A DNA stretch of 64,000 nucleotides from an uncultured Prevotella sp. (GTDB lineage Bacteria > Bacteroidota > Bacteroidia > Bacteroidales > Bacteroidaceae): the NCBI GenBank assembly GCA_937889855.1, contig CALBYK010000319.1:62001-126000 (forward strand). The letters are read 5' to 3'. Below, in pieces: positions 54,951 through 64,000 of the stretch. Under the pieces are notes generated by a model. That model did not search any database. It saw nothing but the letters and a program-made list of their open reading frames with translations, and was not told the origin of the DNA. Position numbers and translations under genes: made by a program. Position 1 is the stretch's first letter. Each line of letters begins with the position of its first letter.

Positions 54951-55130
54951 ATGTTTAAGTTTCCGCTCTCTTGGGTATTTAAAAAGTCAATTAAGACTAG
55001 ACAAAATTCGCAGAATGATGCGCAGCACATTCGGAAGGAAGTTGAGAACTACCAAAGAGACAAAGAGTGTGACAAGGAATCCGCTGTTGTCAGCACCTAT
55101 CCATTTGACATAAAGAGCCATCGGAGTTAA
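54951..55130 (+). CDS. small hypothetical protein (59 aa)
   Basis: ATG 54951 with TTAGGAGCGAT. MFKFPLSWVFKKSIKTRQNS then QHIRKEVENYQRDKECDKES: a short aromatic/basic start that may touch the membrane and a charged helix. No family recognised. Confidence 0.55.
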   Translation: MFKFPLSWVFKKSIKTRQNSQNDAQHIRKEVENYQRDKECDKESAVVSTYPFDIKSHRS

Positions 55131-55181
55131 TATATACTTTGGGTAAGTGCGGCCAAAAAAACGAAAGGAAAAAATAATAAA

Positions 55182-55460
55182 ATGAACGCATTGCAGAAGG
55201 CCCTTATTGACGCGGGTCTTGCCAAGGATGATAACCGCTATAGGGCGAATGGCGAGGGAAATGGAGCCTATAGGGGCAATAGCCATAGGAATGGTTCCTA
55301 TAGGGGTCGCAAGCATCGAAATGGGGCCTATAGGGGAAATTCTCGTAGAACCACATGCCCCAAGTGCGGCGGCCATATGGAAAGGCGCGATGGAACCAAC
55401 GTCTTCTCTTGCATTGACTGTGGGGCCTGCGTTATCATCGATGACGCCAAGACACGCTAA
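55182..55460 (+). CDS. zinc-ribbon protein with RGN/HRNG repeats
   Basis: 92 aa from ATG 55182 (AAACGAAAGGAAAAAATAAT in front). Residues 20-58 are three tandem repeats of about 11 (NGAYRGNSHR, NGSYRGRKHR, NGAYRGNSRR), basic and Gly/Tyr-rich, and likely RNA-binding. Residues 59-85 form a zinc ribbon (CPKCGGHMERR...CIDCGACV). At DNA level the repeats (CCTATAGGGG words, 33-bp period) closely match the non-coding array at 27.15-27.29 kb. Confidence 0.65.
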   Translation: MNALQKALIDAGLAKDDNRYRANGEGNGAYRGNSHRNGSYRGRKHRNGAYRGNSRRTTCPKCGGHMERRDGTNVFSCIDCGACVIIDDAKTR

Positions 55461-55472
55461 CAAGGAGTGAAA

Positions 55473-55670
55473 ATGCGTAATCTTATGAACGAGATTGACA
55501 ATTACGAGGATGAGGACTATATGTCAATCGAGCGCTTTGGCCGCAAGGCCGGTTTTAAGGGAGAAGGAGCAAAGCGTGAGCGCAAGGGTGATTCGGTTCG
55601 CCGCAAGCGCCAACAGAAGGAACGTGAGCGTGAGCAGCTTGTGAAGGATTCTGAGGACGGGAACTGGTAA
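55473..55670 (+). CDS. small basic protein (65 aa)
   Basis: ATG 55473 (AAGGAGTGAAA). Acidic start (MNEIDNYEDEDYMSIERFGR), then strongly basic (GEGAKRERKGDSVRRKRQQK then EREREQLVKD). Disordered, nucleic-acid-binding composition. Lies between the zinc-ribbon gene and 55680 in one unit. Function unknown. Confidence 0.6.
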   Translation: MRNLMNEIDNYEDEDYMSIERFGRKAGFKGEGAKRERKGDSVRRKRQQKEREREQLVKDSEDGNW

Positions 55671-55679
55671 GGAGATAAG

Positions 55680-56138
55680 ATGGACAAAGTTATCAAGGCT
55701 GAGTATAACGAGAAGGCTGGCACCTCTGAGGTGACTCTTATGACAAAGTGGGGTACGTTCACTCGCACGGTCAAGGTGCATGATGATGACAAGGATATTG
55801 CGAACAAATGGGACGGTTGCTATTTTGCAAACTATCTATGTGTGATTGATAAGCTCAAGGCAAAGGGCAACGCACTCATCCAGCGGGCGAAGGGCATCGA
55901 ACATGCGGCTACGGTTGCCGCTCAGGCTCGTTACGCCGAGGGGTACTCTCACATCACAGAGCATACCGAGTTCAACGACACGCTTCAGATTCTTCGCCGT
56001 CAAGCAGCATGTCTCAGGCGCGATGGCACGAAGTGCCTTGAGACTGCCCGCGACATGAAGAAGAAATACCCCGAGTATGTAGAGAAGATGCTTGGCGAGC
56101 GAAAGAAGTTTATGGACTCCATCCTTAGCGACAATTAA
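55680..56138 (+). CDS. hypothetical protein (152 aa)
   Basis: ATG 55680 with TAAGGAGATAAG. N-terminal beta hairpin (VTLMTKWGTFTRTVKVHDDD), then helices with IDKLKAKGNALIQRAKGIEH and LQILRRQAACLRRDGTKCLE. Mixed charge, no motif. Co-transcribed with 55182-56470. Confidence 0.6.
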   Translation: MDKVIKAEYNEKAGTSEVTLMTKWGTFTRTVKVHDDDKDIANKWDGCYFANYLCVIDKLKAKGNALIQRAKGIEHAATVAAQARYAEGYSHITEHTEFNDTLQILRRQAACLRRDGTKCLETARDMKKKYPEYVEKMLGERKKFMDSILSDN

Positions 56139-56152
56139 GAAAGAAGATAATC

Positions 56153-56470
56153 ATGGTGATAAGTGACGAAAGGCGCGAGGTGGCGGCGTTCCTCCGCAAC
56201 AACTGCGTGCTCGACGACTACGCGGAGTCCCTTAGCGACATTGCGGGCTACGAATATCCCACAGACACGTTCGACGTAGCGGGCTATCTGGCAGACCTCA
56301 TCGACCCAACGTGTGAGATGCGAGGTGCGCAGGAAGCTGTCATCACCTGTTCCGCGTGCGGAGCGCCACTAGTCCAGCCCGGTTACGCTATCGCGACCGA
56401 GAATGGGCTTGAGCTGCGCAGCCTAGCGTATTGCCCGAATTGCGGCGCAAGAGTAGTGAAGTTTAATTAA
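56153..56470 (+). CDS. zinc-ribbon protein (105 aa)
   Basis: ATG 56153 (GAAAGAAGATAATC). Helical acidic N-terminal two thirds (VAAFLRNNCVLDDYAESLSD), then a ribbon: ITCSACGAPLVQPGYAIATE and LAYCPNCGARVVKFN. GC-rich relative to neighbours. Last gene before the topoisomerase; a hairpin GGGAG...CTCCC (56513-56553) follows and may terminate. Confidence 0.65.
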   Translation: MVISDERREVAAFLRNNCVLDDYAESLSDIAGYEYPTDTFDVAGYLADLIDPTCEMRGAQEAVITCSACGAPLVQPGYAIATENGLELRSLAYCPNCGARVVKFN

Positions 56471-56812
56471 ATTTCTTTTGGTGCCAGCTACCTAGTGTTT
56501 TTAAAATTGGGAGGGAGTGGATAAGTATTAATATTATTCTTATCTGCTCCCTTTGCTGTTAAAAATGAAAACCATGTAGGAAAGTAAAAAAAATGAAATT
56601 TATAGACAAAAAATACGCTTTTGTAATGCGCCTATGCAGAAAAATGAAAATCCTAGACAAAATTATATGAGAAAATGAGAATAAATGAACCTTAAAAACA
56701 ATTTTGTCAGTACTGTAATTGGTATCGCTGACTTATCAGTCAGAGTTGAACAGGATAATATCAAATATAATGTAACACACGTAAGACGCTATTTCGGCGG
56801 CAGAAAGGTAAG
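56471..56812 (+). other. intergenic region before topoisomerase
   Basis: Hairpin at 56513-56553 (GGGAGTGGATAAG with CTTATCTGCTCCC), then AAAATGAAAA words at 56562, 56590, 56641 and 56671, of the same type as the 28.46 kb array. AT-rich. No gene. A ribosome site AAGGTAAGG lies just before the gyrB-type start. Confidence 0.55.
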
Positions 56813-58935
56813 GTGATAACTATAGACAAAACAATATATGATGCGGACTCAATTCAATCACTAGATGCCAGAAGCCACGTTCGTCTGAGAAGTGGCATGT
56901 ACATTGGCGACAATGCGACTCCAAACCAGCTTCTCTTGGAGATTTTCAGCAACGCACTGGATGAGCACAATATTGGGCACGGAAACACAATTGAAGTCGA
57001 GATAAGAGAAGATAACTCCGTGCGCATCCTTGATAACGGGCAGGGTTTTCCAATAGATGAGATGCGTGATGATGGAAAATCAGTGTTTGAGGCAGCGTTC
57101 AGTGTTGTCAACACATCGGGTAAATTCTCTGACGATAGCGTTTATGGCGGGTCTGCACTTGGACTCAACGGCTTAGGCGCAAAAATTTCTAACTTTCTCT
57201 CAAAGAAGTTTTATGCTTACACTTATAACGGTGGCAAAAAAGAGAGCATTTATTTTGAGGACGGCATACTTGTTTCTCGTAAAGTAGAGAAATGCGATAA
57301 GAAACTACATGGGACTGTGGTAGAGTATACGCCTGACCCGCAATTCTTTGGTACGCCACAGACAGATGCGAACTATTTTCTTTACTTCTTCAAGGATATT
57401 ACCTGTCTTTGTCCGAATCTTGAGATTGACTTCAAGAATGGCAACAAAAGCTATCATATCAAGTCCCAGCATGGTATAGAAGACCTCGTGCGTTCCAGAA
57501 CTGTTGGCAAAAATGAAATTATTAAGAATAGATTTGTCTATCATGGAAGTGACTTTGACATTAGTTTTACTTTCACAGACGAATCGTCTGAAAAAATTCT
57601 TGCCTATGTCAATTATGGTTACACGGATTCTGGGCCGCACATCACTGGGCTAAAAACCACAGTCACTCGAACGTTCAACTCTTGGGCGAAGGAGCAGGGA
57701 CTTCTTAAAGCCAAAGATAAGAATATTGACGGCGCCTCTCTCCAAGAGGGGTTGGTACTGGCGCTAAGCTTGGTGTCAGCTGGGGTATCTTACAATGCCC
57801 AGACAAAGGAAAAAATTGTCAAATGCGACACATCTTTTCTAGATGAGTTCTCAAGCCAACTTGAGGTGTGGCTCGACAACAATCCAGACGATGGCCGCAC
57901 CATCATCGAGAAGGCGCTAGTTGCCAGACGCGCTGCCGAAGCTGCAAAGAAGGCTAGAGAAGCAGTGAAGCAGAAGGCAACGTCTAAAAAAGACAAGTTG
58001 TTCAAGCTTCCGACAAAACTCACAGACTGCTGGACGAAAGATAGAACTAAAGCCGAGCTGCTTATCTGCGAGGGCGATAGTGCTGCTAGTGGGTTGGTTG
58101 CAGCAAGAAATTCAGAGTTCCAAGCCATCTACGGCGTCCGCGGAAAAATGCTGTCGGTGCTTAAGACGAGTCCTGATAAGATAATGAAGAACCAAGAGAT
58201 AAACAACGTTGTCGTTGCTCTTGGACTTGACTACAATCCCACTACGGGTAAAATGAAATATGACAAAGATAAATTGAGATATGGCAAAATTATTGCGTGC
58301 GCCGATGCTAAATAAAATTGGCTGTGTGCTTTCTTTCTGGTGTGCCGCCGGGGTGCGTTTATCGCGCTAACGGGGAAATCTCTTTGAGACAATCCCGTGG
58401 GAAATAATTCCTGTACAGACTATCCTCGAATCGGAGGAGTAAGAACACTATTGGTAAGTGTTTTGAAATGAATCCTTCCTGTGTTGGGAGAAAGATATAG
58501 TCGGGACCTGTGGAGACACAGGATTTTCTGGATTTTGATGGCTACGCGATTGAGAATTTGTTATTTAATATTTTGTGGTATCTTTGCCCTGAACTTATAA
58601 TCAATGGGCATGTATATTCTTCTGTTCCACCGCTTTTTAGAATAACTACGAAAAAGAACGAATATATATATCTTAAAGACGAGGATGCGCTTCAAAGATA
58701 TAAACAGAAGAACGCAGCAAAGATAAAAATAGTGGGGAGAATGAAAGGGCTGGGTGAGATGGATTCCGAGGAGCTTTCACAGGCCCTTCTAGACCCATCG
58801 ACAAGAAACATCCTCCAACTTCAAGTAAACGATGTTGAACAAACTAACAAATTATTTAATGATTTATATGGGAAGGCGGTCGAACCAAGGGTGAGGTTCA
58901 TTCTTGAGCATTCAGAGGAAGCGAGGGCAGATTAG
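56813..58935 (+). CDS. type IIA topoisomerase subunit B (GyrB/ParE-like), two exons
   Basis: GTG 56813 directly after AAGGTAAG. Exons 56813-58309 and 58531-58935 join to 633 aa. ATPase: EIFSNALDEHN (Asn-Glu box), RILDNGQGFPID (Bergerat), GGSALGLNGLGAKISN (lid). TOPRIM: LLICEGDSAASGL, then DADFDG, which exists only after splicing (exon 1 ends GCCGATGCT, exon 2 begins GATTTTGAT). End: VGRMKGLGEMDSEEL then VEPRVRFI. With subunit A it relaxes or decatenates phage DNA. The unspliced message stops three codons after the junction. Confidence 0.9.
58310..58530 (+). mobile_element. ORF-less group I intron in topoisomerase B, inside TOPRIM DxDxD
   Basis: 221 nt. Five-prime junction GATGCT/AAATAA with a U before the site; the intron ends in G before GATTTT. 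Conserved strands CAGACTATC and AAAGATATAGTCGGG form P7; CAATCCCGTGGGAAATAATT is typical core sequence. A short P1 (GGC with GCU, U.G at the site) is possible. No endonuclease. Confidence 0.8.
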
Positions 58936-61353
58936 TTGGACATTATTCAAGAGGTAAGTCAGAATTTTATTGATTCTGCCTACGATGTAAACACGAACCG
59001 TGCTTTTCCTGATGCACGAGATGGTTTGAAACCTGGTATGCGGGCCTGTCTTTGGACTATGTATAAGCAAGGGTACACGTCAAACAAGCCGCACGTGAAG
59101 TCTGCCAAGATTGACGGGCACGTTGCGGCAAACTTCTGGCCGCACGGTCGATTAACTGCATAATTATTGCTTTTTTGGTCAGTTTGTAGCAATTAAATGG
59201 GTACGTTTTTCATTATTGCCCCAACAACTTCTACTTATCTTGACAGAAAATATAATAATGCTTGTGCCGTGCTAAAACTGCTGGATTAAGCGGGAAGGCT
59301 AAGTTTAATATAAATGTTTATTATATTAAATATGCTAATCCGAACCGAAGGCTAGTGGTAACACACTGGTCAGGGGCAGAGCATAGAAGATGAAACTATA
59401 ATTATAGAATATAATTCTTCCAAGAGCCAGCAGCTGTTTGATTTTATTAGACAGAAAAGATATGCCGAACTTATAGGAAACTATAAGAGGTAGAGGATAA
59501 AAAGCCTTTACGGTAACAAATTGACTACGGCAATCTACGAGACTTTTGCTCGCATGTCTCAGCCGTTCACGAACATCGTGCCCGAGGTTGATTTTCATGG
59601 AGCAAACGGCAACGTAATCCTTGGTGGAGATTCCATTGCCGCCGACAGGTACAGCGAAGCACGTCTCGCCCCCGTTGCGGAGAAATATATCCTCGACGGC
59701 GTTGAGAAGAACGCAGTAGATATGATTTGGAACTTCTCGGAAGACGAGCGGTGGCCTAGCGTCCTGCCGTCTGTCTTTCCGCGTCTGTTGGTAAACGGTT
59801 CTCAAGGAATCGGCGTGTCCATCGCCAATTCTTGGGCTTGCCATAACCTCCAAGAGACGTGCGATTTGCTGATTGAGTATATCAAGATAGGCAAGGTCGA
59901 TAACGACAACTACTTGCCAGATTGGCCTTGCGGCGCTACGATTGTGAATAAGAGCGACCTTCCGCAAATCAACGTCACTGGCAAAGGAAAAATTGTCACT
60001 GAGGCCAAATATGAAATTGTCGGCAAGGAAATACGCTTTACAGAATTTCCTTTTCAAGTATACATCGAGCCTTTGATTGAGGAAATTAAGGACGCTATCG
60101 AAAAAGATAAAGTTCACAATGTTGTTAACGTTTACAACAAGAGCGATAAAAAGCAAGTGCTTCTTACTGTCACATGTTCAAGCGCAGCTAAAACTAAATT
60201 GACCCTCGAAGAACTCTTTGCTGCCACCTCTCTTCGCTCACAGTTCAATGTAAACCAAGTGGCAATTGTGGGCAAGACCCCAAAGCTTCTGACACTACAT
60301 GATGTGTGTGATATCTATGTAAGACACAACATCTTGTGTATTAAGCGAGAGCATAAGTTTGACTTAGACAAGACGCTGGATAGAATCGAGATTCTTGATG
60401 GGCTCGTCAAGGCTCTTGGTAACATTGATGATATTATCAAGACCATTAAAGATTCTGACTCTGCGGCTAAGGCCAAAGAGAATCTTTTGTCTTGCGGCTT
60501 CTCTGAGCGCCAAGCCGATGCGATTCTTGCGATGAAACTCTCTAGGCTCGCGCATCTTGAGACGGAAGCTGTGCTAAAAGAACTCCAAGAGAAGAGGGAG
60601 CTGGCAGCCAAGCTCGAAAAGGTTGTCAGCTCTGAGAAGGAGCAAAAGAAAATTCTTATCAAGAAGCTGCGCTCCCTTGCGAAAGAGTTCGGAACTCCAA
60701 GGCGGTCTGTTGTAGTTCAAAAAAATATTGCAAAACCGCAAAAGCTAACGAAGAAAGCAGAACCGCAAGATGTTGTGGTTACTTACACCGCCAACGGCTA
60801 TATAAAGTGTACCCCTGCATCTCAATATCGTCCCGCATCTGATAATATCGCTGAGATTAGAACGACTACAGATGGGTATATTCAGATTTACAACACGAGC
60901 AAGGTCTATCGTCTCAAGGTAGACGGCATCAAGCGTTGCCTAGCCGCAGACAAGGGCACCCCCATTGGCGTAATCCTTGGCACGGGGCTTACACACGTCA
61001 ACGCGGTCATTGGGTGCGGCGAGGATAGAGACGTTGTGGCCGTGTCCAAGAGCGGGCGCATCAAGCGTTTTAACACAAGCCTGTTTGACGGTACGACACA
61101 GAGCCTCAAAGGGCAGGATTTCTTCCCCAAGAACGATGTGGTGGCAATCGTGCCGTTCGAAAATAAAGCAATGACAATCACCACAAACAGCGACAAGAGC
61201 CTGACCGTGGACATGTGCCAGCTCAACAGCAGCGGCAAATTCTCCACGGGGCGAGTTGGTGCTAAGATGGACGTCACAGATTTTGTCACAAACGTCTTTG
61301 TATCCAACAAGGAGAGCAAGATTCTTTCTTCTCTTGGGGCAAAAGTTAAATAG
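58936..61353 (+). CDS. type IIA topoisomerase subunit A (GyrA/ParC-like), two exons
   Basis: TTG 58936 immediately after the subunit B stop. Exons 58936-59148 and 59524-61353 join to 680 aa. ARDGLKPGMRACLWTM and NFWPHG open the winged-helix part; exon 2 continues TTAIYETFARMSQPF. The catalytic Tyr lies in DRYSEARLAP. Residues 280-400 form the coiled-coil arm (KLEKVVSSEKEQKKILIKKL), followed by a beta-pinwheel-like C-terminus with repeats such as VYRLKVDGIKR and SGRIKRFNTSLFDG. Paired with subunit B. The HGTT sequence replaces the usual HGD, unless the junction differs. Confidence 0.88.
59149..59523 (+). mobile_element. probable group I intron in topoisomerase A
   Basis: 375 nt between two parts of one conserved protein region (NFWPHG / TTAIYETF). 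Exon 1 runs into a stop 4 codons past the junction. Possible P7 strands GGCAGAGCATAG and AAAGATATGCC differ from the other introns by paired changes (GCATA with TATGC). P1 is not convincing, so subtype and exact ends are less certain than for the terminase introns. No ORF. Confidence 0.65.
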
Positions 61354-61359
61354 AACAAT

Positions 61360-61389
61360 TTGACTTTTGGAGTTGTCGTGGGGTATAAT
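61360..61389 (+). promoter_or_regulatory. promoter
   Basis: TTGACT, 18-base spacer, TATAAT, then GCCCAAGAGAAAGGG; it drives the ssDNA-binding and Sak4-like genes. Confidence 0.75.
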
Positions 61390-61475
61390 ACGGTTGTCCG
61401 TAGCCCAAGAGAAAGGGTTTATAGAAAAGATATAATTTATAAAAGATGTAGTTAAGAGAGAAAAGGAGAAAATTA

Positions 61476-62429
61476 ATGAAGCAGAATATGACAAATGAGG
61501 TGTCTGTCCGAGGCTACGTGTTTTCACACACACTTCAGGAGCGCGATTCTACCAAGCGTCCTGGTGAGAAGGTAATCATCGGCCTTGTCAACATCGCGAC
61601 AGATGATGATGCGGTTAATGTCGTTCCTGTTAACTTCTTTGTTAACGAGAAGACGAACAAGGGCGGTGTTAATTCTACCTTTGCCAACCTTCACCAGCTC
61701 ATTCTTGAGAACAAGACGGTGGAGGAAGTCGGTGTTTCTGACGCAACTCGCGTCCGTGTTGACGGTTCTATTGACGTAAATGACTTCTATGGTCGAGACG
61801 GTCAGCTTGTCACGGGCAAGCGTGTGCGCGGTTCCTTCCTTCACTTCCTTAACGCCAACGAGGCGATTTCCACTGAGCGCACTCCCGCCACTTCCTTTGA
61901 AGCGGACGTGCTTATCCAGTCTGCGGCTGAGCGCGAGTCCAATGATGGTTCTACCTATGTTTCCATCTCTGGCTTTGCGTTTAACTATCGCAACGAGATT
62001 CTTCCTGTGACGTTCTCTGTCCAGTCTGAGGGCGGCAAGAACTTCTTCCTCAACGAGGATATCTCCACTGCCAATCCTTATTTCGGCAAGGTGTGGGGCA
62101 ATATTAAGTCCACGGTTGTCGTGTCCACGCAGGAGCAGGATGATTCTTCTGCCGCCTTTGGTGCTCCACAAGTCCGTGAGACTTCTCGCACGTTCCGCAC
62201 CTGGGAGGTTGTTGGTGCTAATGTAAACCTTGGCCTTGGCGAGGATACAGTCACCGAGGAGGAGCTTAAGGCCGCTGACGCTCACCGACAGGAGGTGCTG
62301 GCTGGTGTCCGCGCACGTTACGAGCAGCGACAGAACAGCTCTTCTGGTTCTACGGGTTTTCCCGCCAGCGCCATGCCGCAGCAGTCTAAGCCCCGCGCGG
62401 CTACCATGCCCGAGGATATTAGGTTCTAG
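61476..62429 (+). CDS. probable phage ssDNA-binding protein
   Basis: 317 aa from ATG 61476 (GAAAAGGAGAAAATTA). Beta-rich, OB-fold-like body (VSVRGYVFSHTLQERDSTKR, VVPVNFFVNEK, TRVRVDGSIDVNDFYGRDGQ) with a second similar half (SYVSISGFAFNYRNEILPVT). The acidic/Gln-rich C-terminal tail ends MPEDIRF, as in SSB-type proteins where an acidic tip recruits partners. Adjacent to the Sak4-like ATPase, the usual partner. Assignment by layout and context. Confidence 0.65.
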   Translation: MKQNMTNEVSVRGYVFSHTLQERDSTKRPGEKVIIGLVNIATDDDAVNVVPVNFFVNEKTNKGGVNSTFANLHQLILENKTVEEVGVSDATRVRVDGSIDVNDFYGRDGQLVTGKRVRGSFLHFLNANEAISTERTPATSFEADVLIQSAAERESNDGSTYVSISGFAFNYRNEILPVTFSVQSEGGKNFFLNEDISTANPYFGKVWGNIKSTVVVSTQEQDDSSAAFGAPQVRETSRTFRTWEVVGANVNLGLGEDTVTEEELKAADAHRQEVLAGVRARYEQRQNSSSGSTGFPASAMPQQSKPRAATMPEDIRF

Positions 62430-62486
62430 CGAAGACTCTTAGACTCGGGATAATAGTTTTTTAGAGATAAAAGGAGAAAATAATAT

Positions 62487-63485
62487 ATGGCAATTGACCT
62501 TCTAAGCCTCAAGCCTCACAAGGTAAGTCGCGACCTGAGCGGATATATTACTTATATTTACGGCAAGGAGAAGATTGGCAAGACAAGTCTCGCTGCACAG
62601 GCACCTGACACACTTCTTCTTGCGGCTGAGCGTGGATACAATGGACTAAGCGGCATTATTGCACAGGATATCACCTCTTGGAGTGACATGCGGCAAACGT
62701 TCCGGGAGCTAAAGAAGCCCGAGGTGAAAGAGCGCTTTAAGGTTCTCATCGTAGACACGATTGACTTGATGGCAAAGTATTGCACCAAGTATGTATGCAA
62801 CAACAACGGTATTTCAGACCTTGGCGAGCTCCCATACGGACGCGGCTATGCTGCGATGCGCAGCGAGTTTGAAGACGTGTTTAACGCCCTCGCCCAGATG
62901 GGTTATGCTGTTATTTTTATCAGCCACGATGCGGACAAGGTTATCAAGAGGGAAGACGGAACTGAATACAGCAGGATTGTGCCATCGCTTTCCCCTGACA
63001 AGGTAAACGCGATTATCGCGAATATGGCGGATATCTATGGCTACGCACATATCGTTCAAGATGCCGATGGTGTGCCTAAGCGAGTTCTAACGCTTCGCTC
63101 TCCAAACGATAGCATCGCTTGTGGTTGCCGTTTTGCCAACATTGACCCAGAGATTCCGTTCGGCTATCAGAGTCTTGTTGACGCGCTGAACCGAGCGATT
63201 GACTCTGTTGGCGAAGACAACATTACTGACGCTCCAATCGAGCCGCTTTCAACGCCTGACGACCTTGATTTCGATGCTCTTATCAACGAGTTCAATACTC
63301 TTGTCGGCAAGATTCAGTCCGTCACGGGTGCTGAGTTTGGCTCTAAGTGGGCACCTAAGATTTCTGGAATCGTCTCTAAGTATCTTGGGAAGAACAAGAA
63401 GGTTGCTGACTGCACTCCAGAGCAGGTGGAGCAGCTTTCTCTTATTGTCTCTGACCTCAAGGATGAGGTTGGAAACGGTCTGTAA
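62487..63485 (+). CDS. Sak4-like RecA-fold recombinase ATPase
   Basis: 332 aa from ATG 62487 (AAAAGGAGAAAATAAT). Walker A YGKEKIGKTSLAAQAPD (about residues 25-41), Walker B KVLIVDTIDLMAKYC (about 86-100), and a RecA-core motif VIFISHDADKVIKREDG. The C-terminal 90 residues are helical (TDAPIEPLSTPDDLDFDALI) and may bind the SSB. Sak4 proteins anneal ssDNA in phage recombination with an SSB partner. Terminator after a short gap. Confidence 0.8.
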   Translation: MAIDLLSLKPHKVSRDLSGYITYIYGKEKIGKTSLAAQAPDTLLLAAERGYNGLSGIIAQDITSWSDMRQTFRELKKPEVKERFKVLIVDTIDLMAKYCTKYVCNNNGISDLGELPYGRGYAAMRSEFEDVFNALAQMGYAVIFISHDADKVIKREDGTEYSRIVPSLSPDKVNAIIANMADIYGYAHIVQDADGVPKRVLTLRSPNDSIACGCRFANIDPEIPFGYQSLVDALNRAIDSVGEDNITDAPIEPLSTPDDLDFDALINEFNTLVGKIQSVTGAEFGSKWAPKISGIVSKYLGKNKKVADCTPEQVEQLSLIVSDLKDEVGNGL

Positions 63486-63508
63486 GATTTAATTATTTTC
63501 AGCTAGAC

Positions 63509-63553
63509 AAAGGGGAGGATGAAATATTCAATGTTTCGTCCTCCCTTTTTTCT
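63509..63553 (+). terminator. intrinsic terminator
   Basis: AAAGGGGAGGATGAAA, loop, TTTCGTCCTCCC, then TTTTTT. Confidence 0.8.
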
Positions 63554-63568
63554 TAAGGAAGGAAGGTT

Positions 63569-63988
63569 ATGGCCGCACATACAAAAGGAGATGTGCTATC
63601 TTTGGTATCTGGCTGCTTTATGGATTGCGGCTATACGAGTTTTGACGGCAAGAAGGTAGAGCAGCAGCTGACTCAGATGGCTAAGGCTCTTAAGTTGACT
63701 TATAGTCAAATATACGATATAGTTAACTATTGGTTGGTAATCAGGCTTGTCGGCAAGCCTTACGCAGAAGCTCTCCAAGAGAAGAAGAAGTGTCTGAATA
63801 GGGTAACGTTTCTAACCTTCTCCAACGTGCGAGAGGAAGCCCAAGCATACTATGAGAAACAAGCGAAGATTGATGAAATCCGCAAGTCTCGCAAGAAGCA
63901 GGACACCGCACCGACTTCCAGGAGAATGACGGTAACAGAGAAACCAACCACAAGACCTATTGGTGTTTATTATTTCTCTCTTGACTAG
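63569..63988 (+). CDS. hypothetical protein (139 aa)
   Basis: ATG 63569 with TAAGGAAGGAAGGTT. Helical N-terminal part (KKVEQQLTQMAKALKLTYSQ, then IYDIVNYWLVIRLVGKPYAE), and a basic tail (KARIDEIRKSRKKQ-like, ending TTRPIGVYYFSLD). Position behind recombination genes suggests DNA metabolism. An AAAAGGAGGTTG at the window edge announces a further plus-strand gene, probably starting with TTG. Confidence 0.6.
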   Translation: MAAHTKGDVLSLVSGCFMDCGYTSFDGKKVEQQLTQMAKALKLTYSQIYDIVNYWLVIRLVGKPYAEALQEKKKCLNRVTFLTFSNVREEAQAYYEKQAKIDEIRKSRKKQDTAPTSRRMTVTEKPTTRPIGVYYFSLD

Positions 63989-64000
63989 AAAAGGAGGTTG

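Overview
The window looks like about 64 kb of a large tailed double-stranded DNA phage genome. It carries a terminase, portal, scaffold and HK97-type capsid module, a phage topoisomerase II, ThyX, PhoH, a Sak4-like recombinase with its ssDNA-binding partner, a tRNA cluster, and dozens of small acidic ORFs with their own promoters. No integrase, parA/parB or host gene is visible. The host is probably Gram-positive: AGGAGG-type ribosome sites, sigma-A promoters, and SOS-box-like palindromes of the CGAAC-N4-GTTCG type used by Firmicutes and Actinobacteria. The exact host cannot be read from the sequence.

Layout. (1) 1-15.6 kb, minus strand: the late packaging and capsid operon, read right to left: two zinc-ribbon proteins, large terminase, a homing-type endonuclease, portal, scaffold-type protein, a head protein, major capsid protein with an in-frame post-stop domain, and connector or tail genes. 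The terminase is split by three group I introns whose junctions I could place exactly. Spliced exons give 593 aa in one frame. (2) 15.6-33 kb: an accessory zone of higher apparent GC, with short genes separated by long non-coding gaps. The gaps hold several families of palindromes (four parS-like sites, SOS boxes, GATAAT dyads, TTAGGNACCTAA, GTTAACC dyads), tandem repeats, orphan promoters and a repeated small-RNA-like cassette. A possible Rep protein lies beside 28-bp repeats. (3) 33-56.5 kb, mostly plus strand: small genes, many preceded by a TTGACTCTTGG promoter and a CCAAGAG leader. This part includes a kinase-like protein, a secreted CHAP protein, tiny membrane peptides, a tRNA and structured-RNA cluster at 42.9-46.5 kb, a SPOUT methyltransferase, thyX, phoH, a dCMP-deaminase-like gene and zinc-ribbon proteins. 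(4) 56.8-64 kb: type IIA topoisomerase B and A subunits, each interrupted by an intron inside a catalytic motif, then ssDNA-binding protein and Sak4-like ATPase.

The points most worth attention are the TGA read-through extension of the capsid protein, the five introns, the parS/SOS/other operator-like arrays in a phage genome, two candidate structured RNAs of about 350 nt, and tRNAs sitting on long perfect flanking inverted repeats.
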